Shown: positions 1 through 5,863 of the stretch, piece after piece
How the letters are laid out: each line of letters starts with the position of its first letter
How positions within the stretch are numbered: the first letter of the stretch is position 1
NCBI GenBank assembly: GCA_014804915.1
Contig: JAAUYW010000083.1
Span: 1 to 5,863 of the forward strand
Reading direction: 5' to 3'
Length of the DNA: 5,863 bases
Origin: Desulfovibrio sp.
GTDB lineage: Bacteria > Desulfobacterota > Desulfovibrionia > Desulfovibrionales > Desulfovibrionaceae
Notes under the pieces: model-generated
The model's database searches: none
The model's input: only the letters and a program-made list of their open reading frames with translations
What the model was told of the DNA's origin: nothing
Translations under genes and position numbers: made by a program

Positions 1-62
1 AAGCTGCCGCTCTCCTGCAAAAGGCCCAGACAATCTGCCAGAACCTCCTGGAGAATCGCTAA
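1..62 (+). CDS. C-terminal end of upstream gene, probably YhaO/SbcD-like nuclease (partial)
   Basis: An open frame entering from the left edge (first full codon at base 3) encodes 19 residues, AAALLQKAQTICQNLLENR, and ends with TAA at 60-62. This stop shares its last A with the ATG of the next gene (TAATG), an arrangement that normally means translational coupling within an operon. The tail is helical and Leu/Gln-rich but too short to identify by itself. By established gene order, YhaN-type ATPases are usually encoded directly after a YhaO/SbcD/Mre11-like calcineurin-type phosphoesterase, so that identity is inferred from context only. Frame and stop are certain; the product is a guess. Confidence 0.55.
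   Translation, partial: AAALLQKAQTICQNLLENR
50..54 (+). promoter_or_regulatory. Shine-Dalgarno for the YhaN-like ATPase gene
   Basis: GGAGA lies seven bases before the ATG at 62, inside the last codons of the upstream gene. This good spacing supports the ATG at 62 as the start. Together with the stop/start overlap it suggests both re-initiation and direct initiation. Confidence 0.6.
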
Positions 63-3000
63 TGTATATCGAAGCTTTTCATATCGACGGTTTTGGCATT
101 TTTTCAAATGTCTCATGCAAGGGTCTTGGGCCTGGCCTCAGCATTTTCCAGGGCAGAAATGAAGCCGGCAAATCGACCTGTCTTGAATTCATCAGGACAA
201 TGCTGACTGGCTATCCTGAACGAAAGGCCTCAGGAGTCGGGGAGCCGCTGAATGGAGGCCATCCCGGCGGCAGCCTCATCCTCCACTGCGATTCAGAGCC
301 GCATGAAATCCGGCTGATGCGCAGCCCTGCGGCTTTTGGCGGCCTGCGCCTGAATGATGCCAACGGCGGCGTGCTGCATTCTGAAATCCTGAATAAAATC
401 TTCGGCCATGTAGACCGCGGGGCTTATCGGCGCGTATTTGGCTTCAGCCTCTACGAACTCGAGAAATGGGATAAAAAAAGCGAAGAAAGCATTCGCAATG
501 CCCTGTACGGCGCAAGCTTTGGCCCCGGGCTTGCCTCTCCCCGGGAAGCAGGCAGGGAAATTGCCAGCCGCATGGACAAGATCTTCAGGGCGCGCGGCGC
601 GCAGCAGCCGCTTAATCGCGCCCTGGCGGAAATCGAAAGTCTGAGGGAAGAGATCAGGAAATGGGAGCAGGAATGCGCAGGCTACGACAGGCAGGCTCTG
701 GAGATTGACGAAATCGGCCGCCAGCTTGATGAACTGAAAGCCGGAAAACAGGAGCTTGCGGAGCGGGCAAGGGATATTGAGCGCAGGCTCGAGCAGTGGC
801 GCAACTGGGATCAATGGCGCCATCTTGGCATAAGGATAGAGAGGCTTGGCGAGGTTCCGGAGCAGCTGCCTGAAAACGCGACGGAACTGCTGCGCGATTT
901 GCGCGCCGAATATACAGACAGCGCCAAAGCTGTAACTGCGGCAAAAGCCAGGCTTGCGCAAATGGAGGAGCGTCTTGCAGGGCTGCCGGTTGATCTGCGC
1001 CTTGTGAATTCCCTGGCCGAACTGCGCAGACTCTCGGAAAGCAAGGGCAGCTACAGGCAGGCCATAGGCAATCTGCAAGGGCTGCGGGAAAAACAGGAGT
1101 CTGCCAGCAAGGAAATGCTTGACAATCTGGCCCAGCTCGGGCCTGGCTGGGATTGCGCGCGCATCCGCAATACGGACAGATCATTGTTCGCGCGGGATGG
1201 CATAGAAAAGAAAGCGGCCGCAATGAATGAGGCAAAGCTTGCCTACCAGACAGATCTTGGCGCGCTGGAAAGCGCGAATCAGGAAGTGGAAAGCGCGAAG
1301 AAAAACATAAACGCCGCAGAAGGGGAACTGGCCGCGCTTCCCGAACAGCAGGCGATCCTGAATGAAAATGAGCGCGATGAATTGCGGGGCAACATGACGC
1401 GGCTTGAAGAAAGCCGCAGAATCACGCCGGCAAGGGAACGCGCCCTGAACAATGCCGTCCAGGCATTCAACCGCGCGCTGAACAATGCGCAGATTCTCGG
1501 CAAGGACGCCGACGAGGAGGGAGCGCCTGGCATTCTCGACAATCTTCTTGCCAATCAGGAGGAGATTACCTCTCTCGCGGATGAAATCGCAGGCCGATTG
1601 AAAGAGCGGGAAGCCGCTGCGAACATGGTCGCGCAGGCTGAAAACGAGGCCAATAACGCCAGGGAGCGCATCAGCGAGGCAAACGCGAAACAAAAGGCTG
1701 CTGGCGGCCGGACGCGCGAAAATCTTGATAGCCGCGCTGCGGCATTGCGCTCATTGCGCGCGCTCGGCGCCAGGCTGGAAAGCGCTGAAGCGCAAAAAGA
1801 GGAACTGGACGCCAGAATCAGGCAGGAAGGCGCGCCAGCCAGAATCAGAAACTGGACGCTCGTCTTTTTTGCGGCCCTGTTCCTGGCGGCGGCAGCTGGC
1901 ATCATGGCCGCGCACTGGTTCTGGAATCTGCATGAGCTTGTCATCACGCCCGAGGCAATCATCCCGATCAATCTCTGGGCAGCATACGCCGCCCTGGTCT
2001 GCGGCCTGCTGCTGCTCGCCTCGGGACTCTCGGGCAATCAGTCGGAGCATAAAAGGCGCAAACAGGAATATGAGAGGCTGATTGCAAGCAGCGACGCGGC
2101 CTCAATGCGCCTGAACGATCTTGATCAGCAGGCGCGGCAGCTGTGCCTGGCGGCAGGCATTGACAGCTATGATCCGATCTCGCTTGATGCCATGGAAATG
2201 CTGCTTGAGCGCGAGAAAGAGCAGCTTTTTCACGAAGAGAGGGCCCAGCGGGATATAGAGGAGCTGACCGGCCAGCTCAAGCGCGAGCTGGCCAGGATTT
2301 CGGCCTTGCAGGCCGAAAGCCAGCAAAAGGACGCGGCTGTGCAGCAGCTGAGGCGGCGCTGGCACAATCTGATGCAAAGCCTGAATGTCAGCAATGTGCC
2401 ATCGCCGGAAAGCATCGCGACAGTGCTGGAACGCGCGAAATCAGCCAAGCTGGCTGAAGCGAACATGGCAAATGCGCGCGAGGAGCTGGACGCGCTCTGG
2501 GAGGATCTGCATCTGCTCGAAAGCGGCATTGCAAACATGCCGGCTATCAAAAGCCGTCTGGAAGCGGCCGGCGGCGAGCTGGGGCTTGAAGAGGCAGTGA
2601 GGCAGACTCTCGAGAGCTGCCGCGAGGCAGAGCGGACGCGCGATATTCGCGAGAGGCTGACCCGTGAGCTTGAGCTGGGCAAGGCGGCGCTTGAGCGCGC
2701 GCTGGCAAGCCAGCAGCAGGCGGCAGACAAAAAGCAGGCAAGCAGGGAAAAGCTGGAGGCAGCGAAGCACGAATGGACGCTTTGCACGGATTCGCTGGGA
2801 CTGGATGGGGAAATGGATCCGGAGACTGTCCGCGCTGCGTACGCCTATATGGCCGCCGCGCTCGCCGCTGAGGAAGAAGCCGGCAAGGCAGGCCGCGATC
2901 TGGCGCAGGCAAGCCGGGAAATAGCCGCATTCGAAGAGCCTCTGGCAAAGCTTCTGAAAAGCTGCGCGACAGAGCCGTCCCAAAATGGCGCCGGCGGCAT

Positions 3001-4018
3001 AGACTGGCTGCTCTCCCATGAGGAATTGCTGGCCAGGGCTGAAGACAGCCAGCGCGCGCTGGACAGAAAGCAGGAGCTGGAAAGAAATATCAGCCTGCAA
3101 AAGGATGAGGCCATCGCGCTTGAGGCTGTGGAAACCGCGCAGAGAAACGCCCTGAATGAATTCCTGCAGAATTCGGGAGCCAGGGATGCGAACGAGCTGG
3201 AAAAATTCACGCATATACGCGACAGCAAACGCTCCCTGCTGGAAAGGCGCGAAGAGCTCGAAGCTTCGCTTGCCAATGTGGCAAAAGACATTCCCCTACG
3301 GCAATTTCTGGATTCATTTGCCGAAACCGATGAAGAAACGCAGGAAAGGGAACTTGGCAGGACAAGGGAGGCCATTGCCGAACTGGAGGAGAAAGAAAAG
3401 AAGCTGACTGGCGAAAAGGCGGTCCTCGAAGAGCGCAAGCGCAATCTGGAGCAGTCCGCCCAGCCTGCGCTCCTGCGCCAGCGCCTGGCGCTTCGTGAAG
3501 CCGAGGCCCGCAAGCTTGCGCGGGACTGGGGCAGCCTCGCCCTGGCGGAGAGCCTGCTGAAAGAGGCACGCCTGGTATTTGAGAAAGAGCGGCAGCCGGA
3601 GATCATTCGCGCCGCATCCGAGATATTCGCGCATATTACGGAGAATAAATGGCGGGGCATCAGCCTGAATCTGGAAGATTCAAATCTTGTCATTCTTCCG
3701 CATGAGGGCGAGGCCCTGGCTCCGGAGGCCCTGAGCCGCGGCGCCCAGGAGCAGGCTTATCTGGCCCTGCGCCTCGCATATATCAAAAGCCACGCCAAAG
3801 CGTACGAATCGCTGCCAGTGATCATGGATGAAGTGCTTGTCAATTTTGACCCCGAGCGCGCAAGGCGCTGCGCAGAAGCATTCTCGGAAATGAGCAAATC
3901 CGGAAACCAGCAAATCCTCTATTTTACCTGCCAGCCGCATGTAGTGGAAATGCTCATGGAAACTTTTGAAAATCCGGCCCTGTACAGGGTGGAGAATGGC
4001 GCCATAATGGCGGCCTGA
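62..4018 (+). CDS. yhaN: YhaN-like AAA/ABC ATPase with coiled coils and central transmembrane hairpin (SbcC/Rad50-like)
   Basis: A 1318-residue ATPase of the SMC/Rad50/SbcC superfamily. The N-terminal half-domain has the Walker A motif GRNEAGKST (residues 31-39), after a typical MYIEAFHIDGFGIF opening, and a conserved FGFSLYEL stretch (126-133) where the Q-loop region falls. The C-terminal half has the ABC signature LSRGAQEQ (1224-1231), Walker B with catalytic acid LPVIMDEV (1251-1258; D1256, E1257), a D-loop-like NFDPERA, and an H-loop His in TCQPH (H1293). Between them are two long Glu/Lys/Arg/Ala/Leu-rich coiled-coil arms. At the midpoint, where Rad50 and SbcC carry a CXXC zinc hook, there are two hydrophobic helices (about 598-618 and 638-658) and no CXXC anywhere. 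This matches YhaN, which with the nuclease YhaO forms an SbcCD/Mre11-Rad50-like complex; binding DNA ends at the inner membrane is inferred. It is longer than the roughly 960-residue Bacillus YhaN. The start is supported by a Shine-Dalgarno and by overlap with the upstream stop. All nucleotide-binding motifs look intact. The subfamily is secure; the exact function is less so. Confidence 0.88.
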   Translation: MYIEAFHIDGFGIFSNVSCKGLGPGLSIFQGRNEAGKSTCLEFIRTMLTGYPERKASGVGEPLNGGHPGGSLILHCDSEPHEIRLMRSPAAFGGLRLNDANGGVLHSEILNKIFGHVDRGAYRRVFGFSLYELEKWDKKSEESIRNALYGASFGPGLASPREAGREIASRMDKIFRARGAQQPLNRALAEIESLREEIRKWEQECAGYDRQALEIDEIGRQLDELKAGKQELAERARDIERRLEQWRNWDQWRHLGIRIERLGEVPEQLPENATELLRDLRAEYTDSAKAVTAAKARLAQMEERLAGLPVDLRLVNSLAELRRLSESKGSYRQAIGNLQGLREKQESASKEMLDNLAQLGPGWDCARIRNTDRSLFARDGIEKKAAAMNEAKLAYQTDLGALESANQEVESAKKNINAAEGELAALPEQQAILNENERDELRGNMTRLEESRRITPARERALNNAVQAFNRALNNAQILGKDADEEGAPGILDNLLANQEEITSLADEIAGRLKEREAAANMVAQAENEANNARERISEANAKQKAAGGRTRENLDSRAAALRSLRALGARLESAEAQKEELDARIRQEGAPARIRNWTLVFFAALFLAAAAGIMAAHWFWNLHELVITPEAIIPINLWAAYAALVCGLLLLASGLSGNQSEHKRRKQEYERLIASSDAASMRLNDLDQQARQLCLAAGIDSYDPISLDAMEMLLEREKEQLFHEERAQRDIEELTGQLKRELARISALQAESQQKDAAVQQLRRRWHNLMQSLNVSNVPSPESIATVLERAKSAKLAEANMANAREELDALWEDLHLLESGIANMPAIKSRLEAAGGELGLEEAVRQTLESCREAERTRDIRERLTRELELGKAALERALASQQQAADKKQASREKLEAAKHEWTLCTDSLGLDGEMDPETVRAAYAYMAAALAAEEEAGKAGRDLAQASREIAAFEEPLAKLLKSCATEPSQNGAGGIDWLLSHEELLARAEDSQRALDRKQELERNISLQKDEAIALEAVETAQRNALNEFLQNSGARDANELEKFTHIRDSKRSLLERREELEASLANVAKDIPLRQFLDSFAETDEETQERELGRTREAIAELEEKEKKLTGEKAVLEERKRNLEQSAQPALLRQRLALREAEARKLARDWGSLALAESLLKEARLVFEKERQPEIIRAASEIFAHITENKWRGISLNLEDSNLVILPHEGEALAPEALSRGAQEQAYLALRLAYIKSHAKAYESLPVIMDEVLVNFDPERARRCAEAFSEMSKSGNQQILYFTCQPHVVEMLMETFENPALYRVENGAIMAA

Positions 4019-4026
4019 GCCGCTTT
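4010..4026 (+). terminator. Weak hairpin at the end of the ATPase gene, possible terminator
   Basis: GCGGC-CTGA-GCCGC (4010-4023) forms a five-base-pair GC stem with a four-base loop that contains the stop codon, followed only by TTTC. The stem is strong for its size but the T-run is too short for a convincing intrinsic terminator. It may simply slow transcription before the next gene. Confidence 0.2.
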
Positions 4027-4178
4027 CAGGATCTTCGGAACTGCCCTGCCAGCCTGCGCCATAAAGAGTTTTGCCGTTCTGCCGTAAATATGTGCACATA
4101 AGAACGCAGGGCGGCTTTCATGGCGCGATCAGAATCACGGAGCGCCTTGAACCGCGCGAGCGCGAAGCGCACAAGCAC

Positions 4179-4184
4179 AAGGAG
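4179..4184 (+). promoter_or_regulatory. Shine-Dalgarno deciding the start of the outer-membrane protein
   Basis: AAGGAG sits seven bases before the ATG at 4192. It selects this start over the in-frame ATG at 4120, whose extra 24 residues (many Arg, Ser and Lys) do not resemble an export signal and would bury the signal peptide. Confidence 0.75.
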
Positions 4185-4191
4185 CAAGGCA

Positions 4192-4869
4192 ATGAAGCGG
4201 TGGTTGGGTATTCCTGTTCTGGCAATTTTAATGGCATTGCCCTGCTGCGCGCAAGCAGAAGGCAGCGGCATGTATCTCGCCCCAAAATTCCTGATGTCGA
4301 TCCAGAATACTGGCGTTGTTTCGCGCAGCTGGACGCTTGCGGGCTCTGGCGTAGATGAATACAGCCAGTTTACCCTTGGCGGCGCGCTGGCCATAGGCCT
4401 TGACCTCTGGCAGCAGCAGATGATTCCGCTGCGTCTGGAAGTGGAATGCGCGCTGCGCGGCAACAGCGAGCACAGCTGGTCAGACAACGGCCTGTTCACA
4501 AGAGATGTCAAGGGCACCTGGAACAACACCACCCTGTTTGCCAACGCATTCTGGGATTTTCATAATGACTCGCCATTCACGCCCTACATTGGAGCAGGCA
4601 TTGGCCTTGCCATAAACTATACTGGCTATGAAATCACGCTCAAGAATGGCGATACCTACTCAATGGACGACAGGTTCACAAACCTCGCCTGGAATGTTGG
4701 CGCCGGATTTTCATATGATGTCAACGACTTCCTGGCTTTTGACGCCTCCTACAGATTCGTTGGCCTCGGCTACAACGAGGTTTCCACCACAATAGGCGGC
4801 GTCAAGACGGAAATTGGCAACGAGCCATATAACAATGAATTCATGGTTGGCTTGAGGCTCAATTTCTAG
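4192..4869 (+). CDS. Small outer-membrane beta-barrel protein
   Basis: From the ATG at 4192 the product is 225 residues. Residues 1-22 form a Sec signal peptide: MKR at the N-terminus, a hydrophobic core (WLGIPVLAILMAL) and a signal peptidase I site CCAQA|EG. The cysteines do not form a lipobox, so a lipoprotein is unlikely. The mature part of about 203 residues alternates polar and aromatic/hydrophobic residues, with Gly-rich strands such as PYIGAGIGLAINY (from residue 131), AWNVGAGFSYDV and AFDASYRFVGLGY. It ends in FMVGLRLNF, a final strand with a C-terminal Phe as recognised by the BAM complex. Size and pattern fit an eight-stranded barrel of the OMP_b-brl/OmpA-like or Opacity-like porin group. 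No ligand or enzyme function can be read. The 173-base gap from the ATPase gene argues for separate expression; I see no strong promoter. A reading from 4120 (249 aa) is possible but unlikely. Confidence 0.85.
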   Translation: MKRWLGIPVLAILMALPCCAQAEGSGMYLAPKFLMSIQNTGVVSRSWTLAGSGVDEYSQFTLGGALAIGLDLWQQQMIPLRLEVECALRGNSEHSWSDNGLFTRDVKGTWNNTTLFANAFWDFHNDSPFTPYIGAGIGLAINYTGYEITLKNGDTYSMDDRFTNLAWNVGAGFSYDVNDFLAFDASYRFVGLGYNEVSTTIGGVKTEIGNEPYNNEFMVGLRLNF

Positions 4870-4896
4870 GGCAAGAGTCAAAACCTGTTACTGCAA

Positions 4897-4945
4897 GCGG
4901 CCTCTCAAGCCGCCAGGACGGGTTCAAATCCCGTTGGGGATGCCA
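4897..4945 (+). tRNA. 3' half of a tRNA-Glu(CUC)-like gene (truncated; probable att scar)
   Basis: The sequence folds as the 3' part of a tRNA. The anticodon arm is GCGGC-CTCTCAA-GCCGC (4897-4913) with T33 and anticodon CTC (4904-4906). It is followed by a four-base variable loop CAGG, a T arm ACGGG-TTCAAAT-CCCGT (4918-4934), the acceptor 3' strand TGGGGAT (4935-4941), discriminator G and an encoded CCA (4943-4945). The acceptor strand and anticodon resemble tRNA-Glu. The expected 5' acceptor strand (ATCCCCA or GTCCCCA) and D arm are absent: the preceding bases are the end of the outer-membrane protein gene plus unrelated sequence. It therefore cannot make a functional tRNA. Such 3' tRNA fragments are typical attachment-site duplications left by tyrosine integrases, here with homology beginning at the anticodon arm. 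The isotype is less certain than the tRNA nature. Confidence 0.75.
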
Positions 4946-4954
4946 TTATGTTTC

Positions 4955-4990
4955 AAGGGGTTAGATGAAAATCTAGCCCCTTTTCATTTA
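4955..4990 (+). terminator. Strong intrinsic terminator after the tRNA fragment
   Basis: AAGGGGTTAGAT (4955-4966) pairs with ATCTAGCCCCTT (4971-4982) in a 12-base-pair stem with one G-T wobble and a GAAA tetraloop. It is followed by a T-rich tail (TTTTCATTT, starting at 4981). It lies ten bases after the CCA, where tRNA terminators usually sit, so it was probably carried along with the tRNA 3' end. It can also end transcription from the outer-membrane protein gene. Confidence 0.85.
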
Positions 4991-5008
4991 AGCCGTGATG
5001 ACCTTTTG

Positions 5009-5215
5009 CTAACCAGTGGCGTAATAATAAGGAATAAGGCTGTCTAATTTTATGAGTAGGTTTGATAAAATTATTTATAATCAATATAGTTTAGCGATTT
5101 TCTGACTCTTTGTAAATTTCAATATTCTCATGCGCGGTTTGATTTCTTATTGCAAACATTGCTCCTTTAAATATGTTTGCTAACCTTCAGAGATATGTTC
5201 TTTAATTAATAATTA
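5009..5215 (-). pseudogene. Frameshifted remnant resembling TIGR02391/Ymh-family C-terminus
   Basis: No single frame is open, but joining three minus-strand frames gives a coherent protein tail. The core (5186 to 5091) reads RLANIFKGAMFAIRN, then QTAHENIEIYKESENR and a stop. This resembles the GAM-x-x-IRNPxAHEN signature I know from the TIGR02391/Ymh family (Pfam Hypoth_Ymh). After a frame change, 5074 to 5009 reads LSNLLIKLDSLI and ends at TAG, like the Leu-rich LASLL-x-x-LD end of that family, with roughly normal spacing from the HEN motif. Upstream, a fragment reading LIKEHISEG (from about 5212) occupies the same frame as the last piece. The family has no established function and often occurs near restriction-modification and other accessory genes. 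With at least two frameshifts and no N-terminus it is a decayed gene. The family assignment is from memory of its motif and is moderate. Confidence 0.45.
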
Positions 5216-5267
5216 AATAGATAAATTTCCAGTAAAATATTTTTGCAAAATTGATATCCGCAATTGA

Positions 5268-5637
5268 TTAATCCTCTTTAAAGAAATATCTATTTGTACA
5301 AAAGGTATTTAAAAACTGGCTGATATATTTTTGGATTTCTTTGGTTTGTATTGGATATGCGAGGTCCTCAATATGCTCTGGTTTAATAGATGGAGAATTG
5401 TCTCCACGCATAAATTTATTTAATCCGTTAACAACATAGTCTCTTGCTATTAGCAAAAATAGGAATTTACTATCAATATCTTTATTAGGTCTCCATACAT
5501 AAAAACCTGTTGAGGGAATGCATTCTGAAAATCTTTCATCTATGTATGCAATATTTTTTAAATAAGGTCGAACCATTGAAAATATTGTATCGCCAGCTCT
5601 GAGGTTACGTTTTGCCCTACTTGGTGCATCTTTGACG
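5268..5637 (-). pseudogene. hsdS: Type I restriction specificity subunit (HsdS) fragment, interrupted by an IS element
   Basis: The minus-strand frame runs from the insertion-sequence junction to TAA at 5268-5270, about 122 codons. It contains the conserved core of an HsdS target-recognition domain: DAPSRAKRNLRAGDTIFS, then MVRPYLKNIAYIDERF, STGFYVWRP, and NSPSIKPEHIEDLAYPIQ followed by the start of the helical spacer (KEIQKYISQFLNTF). In type I systems HsdS binds the target DNA and holds the HsdM methylase and HsdR nuclease. The frame continues upstream past the ATG at 5576 with strong family motifs, so that ATG is not a real start. It stops only within the IS end at about 5643. The N-terminal part is missing, the C-terminal spacer is short, and no hsdM or hsdR is in view. 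It is AT-rich, unlike the genes on the left. A fragment of a related type IIG/BREX-like specificity domain is the main alternative. Confidence 0.75.
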
Positions 5638-5863
5638 TGATCCTATCCCCAAAAAATATACCATTGAAAAGTTATGGTTTTTGGCACAAAAGAAGGCCAT
5701 GAAACGAAGCAGATTTAGCGAGGAGCAGATAATAGGCATCCTCAACCAGGCAGAGGCAGGCATAAAGGTTGCAGATTTATGCCGTCAAAACGGAATTTCG
5801 GATGCGACTTTCTACAAGTGGCGTTCAAAATACGGCGGTCTGGAGCTCTCGGAGGCAAAAAGG
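5638..5863 (+). mobile_element. IS3-family insertion sequence, left end (continues beyond the window)
   Basis: The element appears to begin at TGATCCTATCCCC (5638-5650), a TG-starting terminal sequence of the IS3-family type. This is exactly where the minus-strand HsdS frame loses similarity. About 60 bases further in, the transposase OrfA begins. Composition returns to moderate GC within the element. The right end, the orfB integrase and any target duplication lie outside the window, so completeness cannot be judged. Confidence 0.75.
5699..5863 (+). CDS. IS3-family transposase OrfA, N-terminal part
   Basis: The first 55 codons (ATG at 5699) encode a helix-turn-helix transposase N-terminus. 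It reads MKRSRFSEEQIIGILNQAE, then AGIKVADLCRQNGISDATFY and KWRSKYGGLELSEAKR. This is the standard IS3-family OrfA (HTH_Tnp_1) opening, close to the IS407/IS3-type subgroup. OrfA binds the IS ends and is normally joined to the DDE integrase OrfB by programmed -1 frameshifting; that site lies beyond the window. A purine-rich AGAAGG ends only two bases before the ATG, so translation initiation looks weak, as is common for transposases. The frame is open to the edge. Confidence 0.9.
   Translation, partial: MKRSRFSEEQIIGILNQAEAGIKVADLCRQNGISDATFYKWRSKYGGLELSEAKR

Noticed and set aside
293..1078. Minus-strand open frame of 261 codons
   Set aside because: It lies wholly antisense to the ATPase gene and I see no conserved motif or good ribosome site. 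It is treated as a shadow.
2845..3693. Long minus-strand open frame of 282 codons antisense to the ATPase gene
   Set aside because: It is a by-product of GC-rich coiled-coil coding on the plus strand. The translation is Ser/Arg/Ala-rich low-complexity sequence with no recognisable domain, while the plus-strand frame has complete ATPase motifs.
4071..4102. Possible sigma-70 promoter before the outer-membrane protein (TTGCCG, then CATAAG)
   Set aside because: The spacing is about 20 bases and the -10 match is weak, so I cannot support it.
4026..4544. Minus-strand open frame of 172 codons across the spacer and the outer-membrane protein gene
   Set aside because: It overlaps a well-supported secreted protein gene on the other strand and its own sequence has no recognisable features.
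5157..5170. AAAGGAGCAATG on the minus strand as a genuine start of a 22-codon gene
   Set aside because: The Shine-Dalgarno-like GGAGCA reads in frame as GA of the conserved KGAM motif, so it is more likely internal coding sequence of a decayed gene than an initiation site.
4990..5640. CRISPR array or tandem repeats in the AT-rich block
   Set aside because: No regularly spaced repeats are visible; the sequence is explained by gene remnants.
5664..5690. TTGAAA as a -35 box for the IS transposase
   Set aside because: No acceptable -10 box appears at normal spacing before the OrfA start.

Overview
The window looks like a Gram-negative bacterial chromosome, GC-rich on the left and abruptly AT-rich on the right. 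The Gram-negative call rests on a signal-peptide-bearing outer-membrane beta-barrel protein ending in Phe. I cannot fix the species; a proteobacterial or Desulfovibrio-like lineage is only an impression from the gene types. Left part (1-4018): the last codons of an upstream gene share a TAATG stop/start with a 1318-codon gene for a YhaN-type AAA/ABC ATPase. This is an SMC/Rad50/SbcC-like protein with a long coiled coil whose centre is a transmembrane hairpin instead of a Cys-X-X-Cys zinc hook. The translational coupling suggests the upstream gene is the usual partner, a YhaO/SbcD/Mre11-like metallophosphoesterase, so the pair would form a membrane-tethered nuclease-ATPase complex for DNA end processing or repair. 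Middle (4019-4869): a 173-base spacer leads to a small outer-membrane beta-barrel protein (225 aa precursor from the start at 4192), with a strong Shine-Dalgarno and a clear signal peptide. Junction (4897-4990): 28 bases after that gene lies the 3' half of a tRNA, apparently tRNA-Glu(CUC). It runs from the anticodon arm through the T arm and acceptor 3' strand to an encoded CCA, but has no 5' half. A strong intrinsic terminator follows. This is the classic footprint of site-specific integration into a tRNA gene. Right part (about 4990-5863): composition drops sharply (12 G/C of 60 at 5041-5100 against 45 of 60 at 3481-3540). The region holds gene debris on the minus strand: a frameshifted remnant resembling the C-terminus of the TIGR02391/Ymh family, and a truncated type I restriction specificity subunit (HsdS). 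The HsdS reading frame is cut at about 5638 by the left end of an IS3-family insertion sequence, whose OrfA start runs off the window. Overall, the window joins ordinary core genes to a decaying restriction/defence-type island at a tRNA-derived boundary. I do not see a clearly new system. The most informative signals are the tRNA scar, the Ymh-like remnant, the IS-broken hsdS and the zinc-hook-less YhaN.
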